From positions 1,054,001 to 1,118,000 of the forward strand of contig NZ_JADWYR010000001.1 in assembly GCF_015831355.1 (NCBI RefSeq): a DNA stretch of 64,000 nucleotides, given 5' to 3'. This DNA is from Panacibacter microcysteis. Its GTDB lineage: Bacteria; Bacteroidota; Bacteroidia; Chitinophagales; Chitinophagaceae. The notes under the pieces were generated by a model, which worked only from the letters and a program-made list of their open reading frames with translations, was not told where the DNA came from and ran no database searches. Made by a program: the position numbers and the translations under genes. Shown piece after piece: positions 9,160-18,036 of this stretch (position 1 is its first letter; every line of letters starts with the position of its first letter).

Positions 9160-9969
9160 CTATTTATCGTTGAGAATGGTAAAATAATCTGCGTCTTTCC
9201 AGAAAGGAAACCGACTGCGTGTTTCATCCAAAACATTTTTTTGAAGGGTGACGGTGAAAATATCTTCCTGGTGCTCCTTTGTATACAGCACTTCACCTAG
9301 TGGTGAAACAACCATACTGTTACCACTGTGGTATATATCATTACCATCCTCACCTACCCGGTTAACCCCTGCAACAAAACATTGGTTTTCTATAGCCCGG
9401 GCCTGTAACAAGGTTATCCATGCATTTTTCCTTCTTTCCGGCCAGTTTGCTACATACAGCAACAGGTCATACTCACACTTATCAGCTTCTTCTACCAGCA
9501 TTTGCTGCTGGCGTGCCCAAACCGGGAAACGAAGATCGTAACACACCTGCAGGTTTACGCGCCACCCTTTCACGGAAGCAATCAAACGCCTGGAGCCCGG
9601 CTGGTAAAATTTATCTTCACCGGCAAATGCAAAAAGGTGCCTTTTGTCGTAAAAGCCATAAGTTCCGTTTGGCAGCATCCATATAAGACGGTTGAAATAT
9701 CGGTCATGTTCTTTAATAATAAGGCTGCCCGTTAAAATAACCCGTTTATTACGCGCTGTTTCTTTCATCCATGCAACTGCATCACCATCCATTGTTTCAG
9801 CCAATGCATGCGGTCTCATACTAAAGCCTGTGGTAAACATTTCAGGCAATACCACCAGTTCTGTTTGTTCCTTAATACTGTCAATTTTTTCCGAAAGCAT
9901 AGACAAATTTGCCTGCCTGTCTTCCCAGAAAAGTTTTGTTTGAATCAATGTAATAGTTAAAGAAGACAT
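9160..9969 (-). CDS. Carbon-nitrogen hydrolase (omega-amidase YafV/NIT2-like)
   Basis: 269 residues from the ATG at 9969 (MSSLTITLIQT); an eight-residue upstream extension is possible but less like the family. The catalytic triad is visible: Glu in VVLPEMF (near residue 43), Lys in FYDKRHLF and Cys in LQVCYDLRFPVWAR. The last motif and the overall length match the YafV/Nit2 omega-amidase branch, which hydrolyses alpha-ketoglutaramate-like products of glutamine transamination. The stop codon abuts the nagA start, so translation may be coupled. The pairing with nagA suggests nitrogen salvage, but that is inference. Confidence 0.85.
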   Translation of the reverse strand: MSSLTITLIQTKLFWEDRQANLSMLSEKIDSIKEQTELVVLPEMFTTGFSMRPHALAETMDGDAVAWMKETARNKRVILTGSLIIKEHDRYFNRLIWMLPNGTYGFYDKRHLFAFAGEDKFYQPGSRRLIASVKGWRVNLQVCYDLRFPVWARQQQMLVEEADKCEYDLLLYVANWPERRKNAWITLLQARAIENQCFVAGVNRVGEDGNDIYHSGNSMVVSPLGEVLYTKEHQEDIFTVTLQKNVLDETRSRFPFWKDADYFTILNDK

Positions 9970-10074
9970 GTTGTACCAATTGCTTGCATGCAATCTACAA
10001 GATTAATACTTTACAGGGTACTGGTATAAAGAAAATAGTAATGTACCGGGCTACAGCAAATCTATGTAGCTGTT

Positions 10075-10094
10075 GTTGCGTCGCACTCTTGTGC
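10075..10094 (+). repeat. Interspersed repeat core, subtype B (copy 4)
   Basis: GTTGCGTCGCACTCTTGTGC, one mismatch at the last TAC. It forms an inverted pair with copy 5, about 180 bp downstream. Confidence 0.88.
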
Positions 10095-10172
10095 AGCACC
10101 AACTATATGGGGCAGTGCGAAGACTGCAGCTAAATTGTTGAAAAAAGATGCGTGTAATTTGCTGTTTGAAAA

Positions 10173-10198
10173 GCAAAAAACCAGCCGGCGGGCTGGTT
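10173..10198 (-). terminator. Intrinsic terminator of the small membrane ORF
   Basis: AACCAGCC (10179-10186) pairs with GGCTGGTT (10191-10198), and the plus-strand A run (10175-10180) is the U tract on the minus strand. It lies between two inverted repeat copies and downstream of the ORF at 10364-10540. Confidence 0.8.
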
Positions 10199-10255
10199 CG
10201 TTGTTATATTCACACAAAACGAGTAAGTGTCTGTTTGCTCAATAGATAACAAAGC

Positions 10256-10275
10256 GCTGAAGAGTGCGACGCAAC
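10256..10275 (-). repeat. Interspersed repeat core, subtype B (copy 5)
   Basis: Plus strand reads GCTGAAGAGTGCGACGCAAC, followed by the flank CAAAGCCACAT. It is the inverted partner of copy 4; the terminator hairpin lies between the two. Confidence 0.85.
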
Positions 10276-10363
10276 CAAAGCCACATTATTATTCTACTGC
10301 CGGGACAATAATTTTCCCTTCCCTTGTATGCAGGGCAAAAGCATGCATGTAACCAATAAAAGA

Positions 10364-10540
10364 TTAGGAAACCATCGCGTAGAAAGCCCAAACAACGGCC
10401 ATTCCGTATAGCATTGTAAATATCATGAGGTTTTTCCTGCTTGCCCGGCGGCTTGTTTTTGTTTTCTTAACGATTGAATTCTTGTGTAGAAGATGAAAAT
10501 CTAGTGCATCGACAGATTGCAATAAAGCTGGAGATTTCAT
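10364..10540 (-). CDS. Small hypothetical membrane protein (58 aa)
   Basis: A short frame, from the ATG at 10540 to TAA at 10364. The first half is soluble (begins MKSPALLQSVDALDF), then a strongly basic stretch (KKTKTSRRASRKN, about residues 25-37) and one hydrophobic helix (LMIFTMLYGMAVVWAFYAMV, about 38-57) running to the C-terminus. The positive-inside charge pattern and a minus-strand terminator about 165 bp downstream support a real gene. I recognise no family. Single-helix proteins of this shape are often tail-anchored, but that is inference. Confidence 0.55.
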   Translation of the reverse strand: MKSPALLQSVDALDFHLLHKNSIVKKTKTSRRASRKNLMIFTMLYGMAVVWAFYAMVS

Positions 10541-11096
10541 AAAATATTAGTTTGGATATTGAATAATTGAAAGTAGGAAGAAAATTGAAAACAAAGCTTA
10601 ACTGTACAGATAATTCCACTTAAATAATGCTTAATAAATTTTTAGTTACAACGCTCCTTGGGTACATAGTATTTTAGATTATTATATGAAATACTTTTTC
10701 ACACCGCTCATCCCAGTAAGTTGTTTTTCAGCAAAATGATATGCTCGTTTGTCTTTTTACTGAAACATGAAATTTATAGCCTGAAACGTGCATTACAGGT
10801 GCCCTGACTCTTATTCACAACATCAGCTTAACAAAACAAAAAGCTGTTTGATCCAGCAGCCAGGCCGTTCATCAAAATGACTAAAAATTTACAGTAATGG
10901 TTGTTGTTTTTTTAAAACATCAAGCAAATTTGTATGGCGAACACGTTAGCCTGACACTGTAATCTTACGGACTCCATTCATTCTAAATTTCCACTTATGT
11001 AAAAAGCATTCATTCAACACTTATTAACAGATTGTTTTCCTGAAATACGAATAATTTCATAGATGTATCACGAATAACTTATACCACACTGCTTCC
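10541..11096. other. Intergenic region before the LytS-type kinase
   Basis: 556 bp, AT-rich, with no ORF of convincing length, no copy of the interspersed repeat and no clear terminator. It should carry the divergent promoters of the small membrane ORF and of the kinase, but I could not identify convincing boxes. Confidence 0.4.
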
Positions 11097-12113
11097 ATGA
11101 TCAACGACAAACACATAAAAGCTTTTCTGATACCAATTCTCGGTATAACCATACCACTTATTTCAGGCTTTTATCATTACGGTAATATTTCTGCCGCAGA
11201 AATCATTGTGGCTAATTGTTACGCTATACTGATTTCCTTTTGCGTGTGGCAGGGTGGCGCCTGGATCATTGGCCGCTACCGCTTTTTGCTTTCTTATAAT
11301 GTACTTATCAAGATAGTTACACTTTGCTTTCTTACCGTTTTATACGGTGCACTTGTGGCCACATTACTAAGTGGCATCTGGCTTTTTTTTACTGAAGCTC
11401 ATCATCATATTGATTGGTCTTTGTTAATGAGAAATACTGTGGCAGTATGTGTGGCGGTGGTTGTATTTACACTGGTATATGAACTGATGTTCCTGGCAAA
11501 TGAAAAAGAAAATGAGCAGGTCAGGTACCAGCAACTTGATCATGCACTTACAAAAGCACAACTACAGGTTTTGAAATCAGAGCTAGACCCTCATTTTATG
11601 TACAATGCGCTTAATTCTTTATCATGGCTTATTCAAAAAGACAGCCAAAGAGCGGAAGATTTTATAACAAAGCTTTCTGAGGTTTACAGGTATATTCTCC
11701 TCAACAAAAACAAAGATCATGTAACACTGGCGGAAGAAGTAGACTTTATAAAGCGGTATTTTGCTTTACTGCAGGTACGGTACGAAAGCAAAATAAAACT
11801 AACCATCGACCTGGGAAGACACAATCTTGACGCTATAACAATATTGCCCTGTGCCTTGCAGTTACTGGTAGAAAACGCCATAAAGCACAATGCGTTTTCT
11901 GCCACTGAGCCACTTACTATTAAGATTACTTCTAACAATGATTACATATACGTGATCAATAAACGCAAACCTTTTAAACCATCTTTATATTCTACGAAAG
12001 TTGGTTTGAGCAATTTGAGAGAACGATACCAGCTGGTATGCAACAAACCTGTTACCGTTGAATTGCATAACGATTATTTTATGGTAAGCTTACCCATGCT
12101 AAAAAGCGCCTGA
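11097..12113 (+). CDS. LytS/YehU-type sensor histidine kinase
   Basis: 338-residue membrane kinase. Four hydrophobic segments occupy residues about 8-28, 38-62, 70-100 and 115-135. A short coiled linker (KENEQVRYQQLDHALTKAQLQ) leads to the His_kinase domain, with the phospho-accepting His in LKSELDPHFMYNALNSL (near residue 168). The ATPase has an N-box LLVENAIKHNAF and a G-box VGLSNLRERYQL. There is no separate sensory domain, so the membrane part probably senses. The stop codon is one base before the ATG of the LytTR regulator, the usual pairing of this family. Confidence 0.94.
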   Translation: MINDKHIKAFLIPILGITIPLISGFYHYGNISAAEIIVANCYAILISFCVWQGGAWIIGRYRFLLSYNVLIKIVTLCFLTVLYGALVATLLSGIWLFFTEAHHHIDWSLLMRNTVAVCVAVVVFTLVYELMFLANEKENEQVRYQQLDHALTKAQLQVLKSELDPHFMYNALNSLSWLIQKDSQRAEDFITKLSEVYRYILLNKNKDHVTLAEEVDFIKRYFALLQVRYESKIKLTIDLGRHNLDAITILPCALQLLVENAIKHNAFSATEPLTIKITSNNDYIYVINKRKPFKPSLYSTKVGLSNLRERYQLVCNKPVTVELHNDYFMVSLPMLKSA

Positions 12114-12114
12114 C

Positions 12115-12876
12115 ATGCTTAATGCTGTAATTATTGAAGATGAGACATCTGGTATAGAAAGACTTCGTAATATTCTTACAGAACTTGTACCTGATATTAA
12201 TATATCAGCCGTTATCAGTTCAGTTAAAGATGGCATTACCTATTTCTCCACTATGCCCAGGCAGGATATTATTTTCTGTGATATCCACCTTACAGATGGC
12301 TTGTCTTTTGAAATATTCAACAATTTTAAAGTTGACTCGCCCATTATATTTACCACCGCGTTCGATGAATTTTTAATGACCGCCTTTGATTACAACAGCA
12401 TAGACTATTTATTAAAGCCGCTCAACAGTACCGAAGTGTTGAAAGCCATTCAAAAATACAGGCTGCTGCAGCAACACTTCAGCCAGCATGCACAACGGCT
12501 GAATAACCTGATGGAATACCTGGGAACACCTAAAAAAACACGGCTGATCGTAAAAAAAGGATTAGAACATATTGCAGTCAGAATGGAAGACATTGTGCTT
12601 CTGTATACCGAAAACAAAGTGGTGTATCTTATTGATAGAAACCGCTGCAAATATATATATGACAAGAACCTCAGCATTTCAGAAGCAGCGCTTGATCCCG
12701 GCGTTTTCTTCCGGGCTAACAGGAAATATATTGTTAACATCAATTATATAAAATCTTACCGTGCATTTGAAAAGGTAAAACTACAGGTCGACTTTTCCAT
12801 TGCAGATATTCATCACCAGGTAATAATAAGCCAGGAAACAGCACCGGACTTTCGCAAGTGGCTAAGCGGGGAATGA
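12115..12876 (+). CDS. LytTR-family response regulator
   Basis: 253 residues. The N-terminal receiver (1-120) has EDE near residue 8, the phospho-acceptor Asp in FCDIHLTDGLSFE (about residue 55), the Thr in IFTTAFDEF and the conserved Lys in YLLKPL. The C-terminal LytTR DNA-binding domain (about 140-250) has LIVKKGLEHIAV and FFRANRKYIVNINYIK. It is the cognate regulator of the kinase directly upstream. The targets are unknown. It is followed by a terminator, so the pair forms a two-gene operon. Confidence 0.95.
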   Translation: MLNAVIIEDETSGIERLRNILTELVPDINISAVISSVKDGITYFSTMPRQDIIFCDIHLTDGLSFEIFNNFKVDSPIIFTTAFDEFLMTAFDYNSIDYLLKPLNSTEVLKAIQKYRLLQQHFSQHAQRLNNLMEYLGTPKKTRLIVKKGLEHIAVRMEDIVLLYTENKVVYLIDRNRCKYIYDKNLSISEAALDPGVFFRANRKYIVNINYIKSYRAFEKVKLQVDFSIADIHHQVIISQETAPDFRKWLSGE

Positions 12877-13013
12877 AGTTGATGTTTATAAACCCCTGCC
12901 CTGGTAAGTATAATTCATGTTACGGTTAAAATATACAGATGCCTGCGATGTCTTCAGGTAACTTTGCTGCATAGGTTTTAAAAAACATTTTCTCATGTGC
13001 ATTATAGCATGTC

Positions 13014-13045
13014 GGGTCGCTATTTTTATAGCGGCCCCTTTTTTT
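13014..13045 (+). terminator. Intrinsic terminator of the LytS/LytTR operon
   Basis: GGGTCGCTA (13014-13022) pairs with TAGCGGCCC (13028-13036) with one mismatch, followed by a long T tract. It lies about 140 bp after the regulator stop codon. Confidence 0.82.
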
Positions 13046-13092
13046 ATTTGTATATTCAACCTGCATAAAACAGGTCAGCTAATATCTCCGTT

Positions 13093-13533
13093 ATGAAACA
13101 CATGATGATAAAAAAATTTTGTCTTCTTTTCATTGCGTTTGTATCCTCCATTGGTGTACAAGCACAAAACAGTGACAGCATTGCCATTCACAAAGTATTA
13201 AATGAGCAGGTGCAGGCCTGGAACAAGGGAGACATTGATTCATTTATGAAAGGCTATTGGAACAGTGACAGCCTGTTATTTGTAGGTTCAAAAGGACCCA
13301 ACTACGGTTGGCAGTCAACACTGGAAAACTATAAGAAACGCTACCCTGATACAGCCACTATGGGCAAGCTGGTTTTTACGATCCTGGAAACAAAGATCCT
13401 TTCAAACAATCATGCCTTTATACTTGGCAAATGGCACCTCACAAGGTCTGTAGGAGATGTCGGCGGCTACTACACGCTGTTGTTCCATAAAATAAACGGG
13501 CAGTGGTATATCGTTGTTGATCATACAAGCTAA
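13093..13533 (+). CDS. Exported DUF4440 / NTF2-like protein
   Basis: 146 residues with a signal peptide (about residues 1-24, ending VQAQ). The mature part matches the DUF4440/SnoaL-like pattern: IHKVLNEQVQAWNKGDIDSFMKGYW at the start and a beta-sheet end GGYYTLLFHKINGQWYIVVDHTS. Such domains bind small molecules or act as accessory proteins; no catalytic residue can be assigned. ATGs at 13093, 13102 and 13105 are all possible; the first is used. It ends by overlapping four bases with the convergent small membrane gene. Confidence 0.85.
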   Translation: MKHMMIKKFCLLFIAFVSSIGVQAQNSDSIAIHKVLNEQVQAWNKGDIDSFMKGYWNSDSLLFVGSKGPNYGWQSTLENYKKRYPDTATMGKLVFTILETKILSNNHAFILGKWHLTRSVGDVGGYYTLLFHKINGQWYIVVDHTS

Positions 13534-13760
13534 CCACCTGTATTAATTGGCTTCTTCCAAAGCCGTACAATAAACCATAACAGGAACGCAAAGCTTGCAA
13601 TAAACCATATATAAAAAACAATGTTACCAACAGTAACGCTATCGTGTATAAAAGCGAAGTCAAACATAATACCAAAAGTAGAATTCAGGATCATCCAGAA
13701 AAGTCCGATGCCCAAAGACATTGAAACACGTTTCAAAAATTCTCTTACTTCAGGTTCCAT
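13530..13760 (-). CDS. Small membrane protein, unknown function (76 aa)
   Basis: Two transmembrane helices (about residues 14-37 and 43-66, with IVFYIWFIASFAFLLWFIV) flanked by an acidic N-terminus (MEPEVREFLKRVSM) and a basic C-terminal tail (RLWKKPINTGG). The composition and the topology-type charge distribution suggest a genuine gene rather than a chance frame. The stop codon overlaps the convergent DUF4440 gene. No family recognised. Confidence 0.65.
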   Translation of the reverse strand: MEPEVREFLKRVSMSLGIGLFWMILNSTFGIMFDFAFIHDSVTVGNIVFYIWFIASFAFLLWFIVRLWKKPINTGG

Positions 13761-13846
13761 GGTGTATAATTACAAGTAAAATTACAAAAGGTTGACGGTT
13801 ATTGTTTTTCTTTTGTAACCAGCGGTAGTGCTGCTATTAAGCGCCT

Positions 13847-13866
13847 GTTGTGTCACTCACTTGTAC
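13847..13866 (+). repeat. Interspersed repeat core, subtype A (copy 6)
   Basis: Exact subtype A core between the divergent small membrane gene and the GT9 gene, preceded by GCGCCT. No inverted partner is nearby. Confidence 0.9.
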
Positions 13867-13961
13867 GCTTTCGCCCTGTTCGGCAACGATGCCCGTTGTG
13901 CGAAAAACATTATCATCAACGCGGGTTAATTGTTGCCTGCTAATTCAATAGCTTTGCCGCC

Positions 13962-14948
13962 ATGCAAAAATTCCTGGTAATACAAACAGCTTTTATTGGT
14001 GATGTTGTGCTTGCAACCGGCATCCTCGAGAAGTTGCATCAACATTACCCCGAAGCAAGTATCGATTACCTTGTGAGAAAGGGTAATGAAGGCCTGCTGA
14101 AAAATCACCCGTTTTTGCATGAAGTATTGGTGTGGGATAAAAAAAATGGCAAATACAAAGACCTGCTAAGATTGTTAAAGCATATAAAGCGTACACGGTA
14201 TGATAAAGTAGTTAATGTGCAACGCTATGCCACTACCGGATGGCTAACTGCTTTCTCAAAAGCCAAAGAAACAATTGGCTTTAATAAAAACCCATTCAGC
14301 TTTCTTTTTTCAAAAAGTATAAAACATGTATTTGCGGCAAACACGCATGAAATGGAAAGAAATCATGCCCTCATCAGCTCGTTTACAGATGAGGTTGCCG
14401 CTAAACCGCGGCTTTACCCTTCAGCGAAAGATTATGCAGCAGTAAGCAGTTATAAAACCAGGCCTTACTTATGCATTGCCCCTTCGTCTGTCTGGTTTAC
14501 CAAACAATACCCAAAAGAAAAATGGATCAGTTTCCTTAACCAGCTTCCACCTAAATACAATGTGTACCTGCTCGGCGCCCCGGGTGATAAAGAGCTGTGT
14601 ACCTCCATAAAAAAAATATCATTGTATCCCTTTGTTGAGAACCTTGCGGGCCAGCTTAATTTTCTTCAGTCTGCTGCTCTTATGCAGGGTGCTGTAATGA
14701 ATTATGTAAACGATTCTGCGCCTATGCATTTTTGCTCTGCGGTTAATGCGCCTGTTACTGCCGTATATTGCTCTACCATTCCAGCATTTGGTTATGGCCC
14801 GCTGAGCGATGATAAACATGTGGTTGAGATAGCGGTACCGCTTAGCTGCCGGCCATGCGGTTTACACGGTCACAAAGCTTGTCCGAAGGGGCACTTTAAA
14901 TGCGCCGTAGAAATAAATGATGATCAATTGCTCAATATAATTCTCTGA
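13962..14948 (+). CDS. Glycosyltransferase family 9 (heptosyltransferase-like)
   Basis: 328-residue cytoplasmic GT-B enzyme of the ADP-heptose:LPS heptosyltransferase family. It begins with the acceptor-side fold FLVIQTAFIGDVVLATGIL and has the characteristic middle (YLCIAPSSVWFTKQYPKEKW) and the donor-site region YVNDSAPMHFCSAVNAPVTAVYCS. The C-terminus carries several Cys/His residues (CRPCGLHGHKACPKGHFKC), a frequent feature of this family. It is followed after 3 bp by a GT2 gene, so they form an operon that presumably builds LPS core or another surface glycan. Substrates are not predictable. Confidence 0.93.
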   Translation: MQKFLVIQTAFIGDVVLATGILEKLHQHYPEASIDYLVRKGNEGLLKNHPFLHEVLVWDKKNGKYKDLLRLLKHIKRTRYDKVVNVQRYATTGWLTAFSKAKETIGFNKNPFSFLFSKSIKHVFAANTHEMERNHALISSFTDEVAAKPRLYPSAKDYAAVSSYKTRPYLCIAPSSVWFTKQYPKEKWISFLNQLPPKYNVYLLGAPGDKELCTSIKKISLYPFVENLAGQLNFLQSAALMQGAVMNYVNDSAPMHFCSAVNAPVTAVYCSTIPAFGYGPLSDDKHVVEIAVPLSCRPCGLHGHKACPKGHFKCAVEINDDQLLNIIL

Positions 14949-14951
14949 TAA

Positions 14952-15866
14952 ATGGACATGCAGCAACAGGCACTCGTTTCAATAATTATGGCCACCTACA
15001 ATGGCGAAAAATTTATTGAAGCACAACTTGACTCGATCGTTCATCAAACGTATACAAACACCGAGATCATTATTCTTGATGATGGCAGTACAGACAATAC
15101 AAGGCAGATATTACAACGATATGCAAGCCTGTACAAAAACATACAACTCATTTTTAATGATACCAACCTCGGCTACATCAAAAATTTTGAAAAAGGGTGT
15201 TCAATTGCCAAAGCTGCATACGTCTCGTTTTGCGACCAGGATGATGTCTGGGACCTTGACAAGACCACCATATTGATGCAGGCATTAGGCAATGCCACAC
15301 TGGTATATTGTGATGACTTTCTGGTAAATGAAAAATTGCAAAGTTTAAACAGGAAGCACTCTGATCTCAAAAATCTTTCTTCGTTTGATAATTGCCTGTA
15401 CTTTGCTACAGACAATTGTGTTGGCGGGCATAATATGATCATTAAAAAAGAAGCACTGCAAAAAATGTTGCCGTTTCCTCCCATAATGCCACACGATCTT
15501 TGGTGCGCATTCAATGCCTGTTTTTATAGTGGTATACAGTATGTTGATCAGCCGTTGGTAAAGTGGCGCCAGCACGGGCACAATATCACTACATCATCAA
15601 AAACCGATGCAGAAAAACTTGCGGAAACAAGAAAACGCATTGCACTCTTTTACGAAACGTGTCCCCCGCAATTTTTGACAGAAAAAACAGTATTGAAAAA
15701 ATTGATGAAAAGCTATGAAGGCTATTCCTTATCGAATAATTTCCTGCGCATGCGCCTGTTTTTCACTCACAAAAAATATTTGCTTGGCATGAAGAAGAAA
15801 AGTGAGTTCCGTAAAATTCTTTTTTGCCTGAAAATGTTTTTCAAAATGCGTTTGCATGTTGCATAA
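14952..15866 (+). CDS. Glycosyltransferase family 2
   Basis: 304-residue GT-A glycosyltransferase. The N-terminal nucleotide-sugar fold has VSIIMATYNGEKFIEAQLDSI, LDDGSTDNT (DXD-like acidic site) and FCDQDDVWDLDK (second acidic motif). MPHDLWCAF follows, and a C-terminal basic region (residues about 255-304, rich in Lys/Phe/Met) may contact the membrane. It resembles rhamnosyl- and other surface-polysaccharide transferases. Three bases separate it from the upstream GT9 gene. A second ATG at 14958 could also serve as start. Confidence 0.92.
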   Translation: MDMQQQALVSIIMATYNGEKFIEAQLDSIVHQTYTNTEIIILDDGSTDNTRQILQRYASLYKNIQLIFNDTNLGYIKNFEKGCSIAKAAYVSFCDQDDVWDLDKTTILMQALGNATLVYCDDFLVNEKLQSLNRKHSDLKNLSSFDNCLYFATDNCVGGHNMIIKKEALQKMLPFPPIMPHDLWCAFNACFYSGIQYVDQPLVKWRQHGHNITTSSKTDAEKLAETRKRIALFYETCPPQFLTEKTVLKKLMKSYEGYSLSNNFLRMRLFFTHKKYLLGMKKKSEFRKILFCLKMFFKMRLHVA

Positions 15867-15887
15867 AACTGTCGCCACATTGCTGCA

Positions 15888-15907
15888 GTACAAGAGTGCG
15901 ACGCAAC
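15888..15907 (-). repeat. Interspersed repeat core, subtype B (copy 7)
   Basis: Exact inverted subtype B core between the convergent GT2 and GT4 genes, followed by AGGCGCTGA. Confidence 0.92.
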
Positions 15908-15946
15908 AGGCGCTGAAAAATGATGTGTAGCTGACTACCTGCATAT

Positions 15947-17014
15947 TTACTTTGCAGTAGCAGCGAGATTTTGATAAATGGTGATGTATTTCCTGGCGGC
16001 TTCATCCCAGCTAAATAATGCAGCACGCTGCATGATTGCTTCCTGAGGATGAACAGAATGGTAGTGTTGCAGGCCATGTAAAAAAGCCTGCTGCATGTCT
16101 TGTGCTTCAAACGAGGTAAAATAATATGCAGCATCCCCGCCTATCTCAGGCAAGCTGGTAGCGTGAGCAATAAAAACCGGCTTCCCAAAAGCCATTGCCT
16201 CAATTACGGGCAGTCCAAAACCCTCTGCTATAGAAGGAAATACAAATGCCGCACAATGGTGCAGGTACCATTGCTTATCGCTTTCTGACACGGTTCCCGC
16301 AAATACCAACCGCTCTGCTACACCAAGGTCTGCTGCACATTGTTTGATCTTCTTAAGATATTGCTCATCCTGTACAACACCCGCAATCACAAGCTGGTAA
16401 TTATTATCCTTAAGCAAGGCAGGCAGCACATGAAAGTTCTTCTTCTCCATAATGGTACCAATGGTAAAAATAAATGGTGCGGCGGGTATTGCAGCAGGAG
16501 CAATCACTTCCTGCAGCCTGTCTATATTACAACCATTATACACAACACTAAGCGGTTTGCCTGCAATTGTAAGATGTTTTAAAACATCCTGCTTTACATA
16601 CTCAGATATTGTACAGATATGATCTGCATTGTTAATGTGTGCCTGTATCTTCTGCAAAGATTTTTTAATGCGGCTTTCATCGGGTGTGTGCTCGTACAGG
16701 AAGTTGAGATCGTGAATCGTTAATACTTTTTTCAACTTTTTTGAAGCAGGCGAGTAATTAGAGCTTTGGTAAGTTCCGTGCCATACATCATACTTTTTTG
16801 CAGAAGGAAACACAAACTTGTGTAGGCTTTTCTGATGGAGGTATGCTGTTGAATTACCAAAGATATTCAATGCAGATGGCGGTACATACATCGTTAGCCG
16901 TTCTTTGTGTGCATCAACATTTCTTACCAGGGCCCTGCCTAACTGCAGGCAAAAATGATACAACCCGGTGTGCTGATACCGCATGCGCTCACAATCAAAA
17001 AGAATATTGTTCAT
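15947..17014 (-). CDS. Glycosyltransferase family 4 (group 1)
   Basis: 355-residue GT-B retaining glycosyltransferase. The C-terminal donor-binding half is clear: FIFTIGTIMEKKNFHVL, LVFAGTVSESDKQWYL, and the E-x7-E motif in FPSIAEGFGLPVIEAMAFGKPV. The N-terminal half has HGTYQSSNYSPASKKLKKVLT followed by IHDLNFL. It is similar to mannosyltransferases of capsule or O-antigen pathways, but the donor is unknown. It starts 3 bp after the meaB stop codon on the same strand, so it is probably cotranscribed with meaB although the roles appear unrelated. Confidence 0.93.
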   Translation of the reverse strand: MNNILFDCERMRYQHTGLYHFCLQLGRALVRNVDAHKERLTMYVPPSALNIFGNSTAYLHQKSLHKFVFPSAKKYDVWHGTYQSSNYSPASKKLKKVLTIHDLNFLYEHTPDESRIKKSLQKIQAHINNADHICTISEYVKQDVLKHLTIAGKPLSVVYNGCNIDRLQEVIAPAAIPAAPFIFTIGTIMEKKNFHVLPALLKDNNYQLVIAGVVQDEQYLKKIKQCAADLGVAERLVFAGTVSESDKQWYLHHCAAFVFPSIAEGFGLPVIEAMAFGKPVFIAHATSLPEIGGDAAYYFTSFEAQDMQQAFLHGLQHYHSVHPQEAIMQRAALFSWDEAARKYITIYQNLAATAK

Positions 17015-17017
17015 GTA

Positions 17018-17899
17018 TCACTTTACGGTTTGCTGTGCTACAAAATTGTACAGATTAAACTGCTCATTTGTTTCAAAATATTGCTTTATGTCATTGAACA
17101 ATTGCAGCTTACTTACATCTTTCATTTTTCTTTCCTGTATAAGCTGGTATGCCCTTTCTGCAAGTAACCAATACTTTCTGTCGGTAGAAAAAAGGTTATG
17201 AAACTGCGCAATTACTGCATGGTATAATTCTGCTATACCCGCATGCGTTGCAGCTATTGTTTTAATAACCGGAATCTCTTTATGAACACGTTGAAAAACC
17301 GGTGCCAGCATAGCTTTCAGGTACCTCACAAACCGGTCTGCATCAGGCCGGTCGCATTTGTTTACCACAAACACATCGCCTATTTCCATGATACCCGATT
17401 TCATGGTTTGAATTTCATCACCTCCTTCCGGCACCATGACCACAACTGTAACATCGGCAAGCCCTGCTATATCAATCTCGTTTTGTCCTACACCAACAGT
17501 TTCCACCAATATAAAATCAAAACCTGCAGCTTTCAGGTACTCTGTTACTTCAATGATCATCGGGCTTAAACCACCCAATGCATTCCTGGATGCCATAGAG
17601 CGTATATAAACCCTGTCATTATTGTACCATTTACTCATACGCACCCTGTCTCCCAGTAATGCACCCATATTAAAGGGAGATGACGGATCAATGCATAATA
17701 CGGCAACACGTTTTCCATCAGCAAGCATTTCAGCAATCAGCGCATCGGCCAGTGTGCTTTTACCGGCGCCGGGCGCCCCCGTTAAACCAACGATACCGGC
17801 TTTACGCTGTCCATTTTGCAGCAGCAATGACTCAAAACCGGCAACCCTGTTTTCAATCAGTGAAATATTTCTTGCTATTTGTTTAATGTTTAACTGCAT
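17018..17899 (-). CDS. meaB: Methylmalonyl-CoA mutase-associated GTPase MeaB (ArgK family)
   Basis: 293 residues. This G3E GTPase protects and loads adenosylcobalamin-dependent methylmalonyl-CoA mutase. Motifs are Walker A LTGAPGAGKSTLADAL (near residue 40), SRNALGGLS, DFILVETVGVGQNE (Walker B / switch) and NKCDRPDADRF (base specificity). It is slightly short for the family (usually 310-330), mainly at the N-terminus. No mutase gene is visible nearby. It sits between glycosyltransferases and leads a likely two-gene operon with the GT4 gene. Confidence 0.93.
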   Translation of the reverse strand: MQLNIKQIARNISLIENRVAGFESLLLQNGQRKAGIVGLTGAPGAGKSTLADALIAEMLADGKRVAVLCIDPSSPFNMGALLGDRVRMSKWYNNDRVYIRSMASRNALGGLSPMIIEVTEYLKAAGFDFILVETVGVGQNEIDIAGLADVTVVVMVPEGGDEIQTMKSGIMEIGDVFVVNKCDRPDADRFVRYLKAMLAPVFQRVHKEIPVIKTIAATHAGIAELYHAVIAQFHNLFSTDRKYWLLAERAYQLIQERKMKDVSKLQLFNDIKQYFETNEQFNLYNFVAQQTVK

Positions 17900-17972
17900 C
17901 AGAAGTTATTACCCGTAAAGATTTTTATATGCTGAATAATGTTACCGGCAGTATTTTTTCATGGCATCACCT

Positions 17973-17992
17973 GTTGCGTCGCACACTTGTAC
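17973..17992 (+). repeat. Interspersed repeat core, hybrid of subtypes A and B (copy 8)
   Basis: GTTGCGTCGCACACTTGTAC: subtype B in its first half and subtype A at position 13. It is preceded by the common flank ATGGCATCACCT. Copy 9 has the identical hybrid core. Confidence 0.9.
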
Positions 17993-18036
17993 TGTATATC
18001 ATTTTTCAACAACGCAATATATTGTTTCGTTCAGCT

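Noticed and set aside
12877-13092. A small RNA gene between the LytTR regulator and the DUF4440 gene
   Set aside because: The hairpin there is explained by an ordinary terminator of the LytS/LytTR operon.
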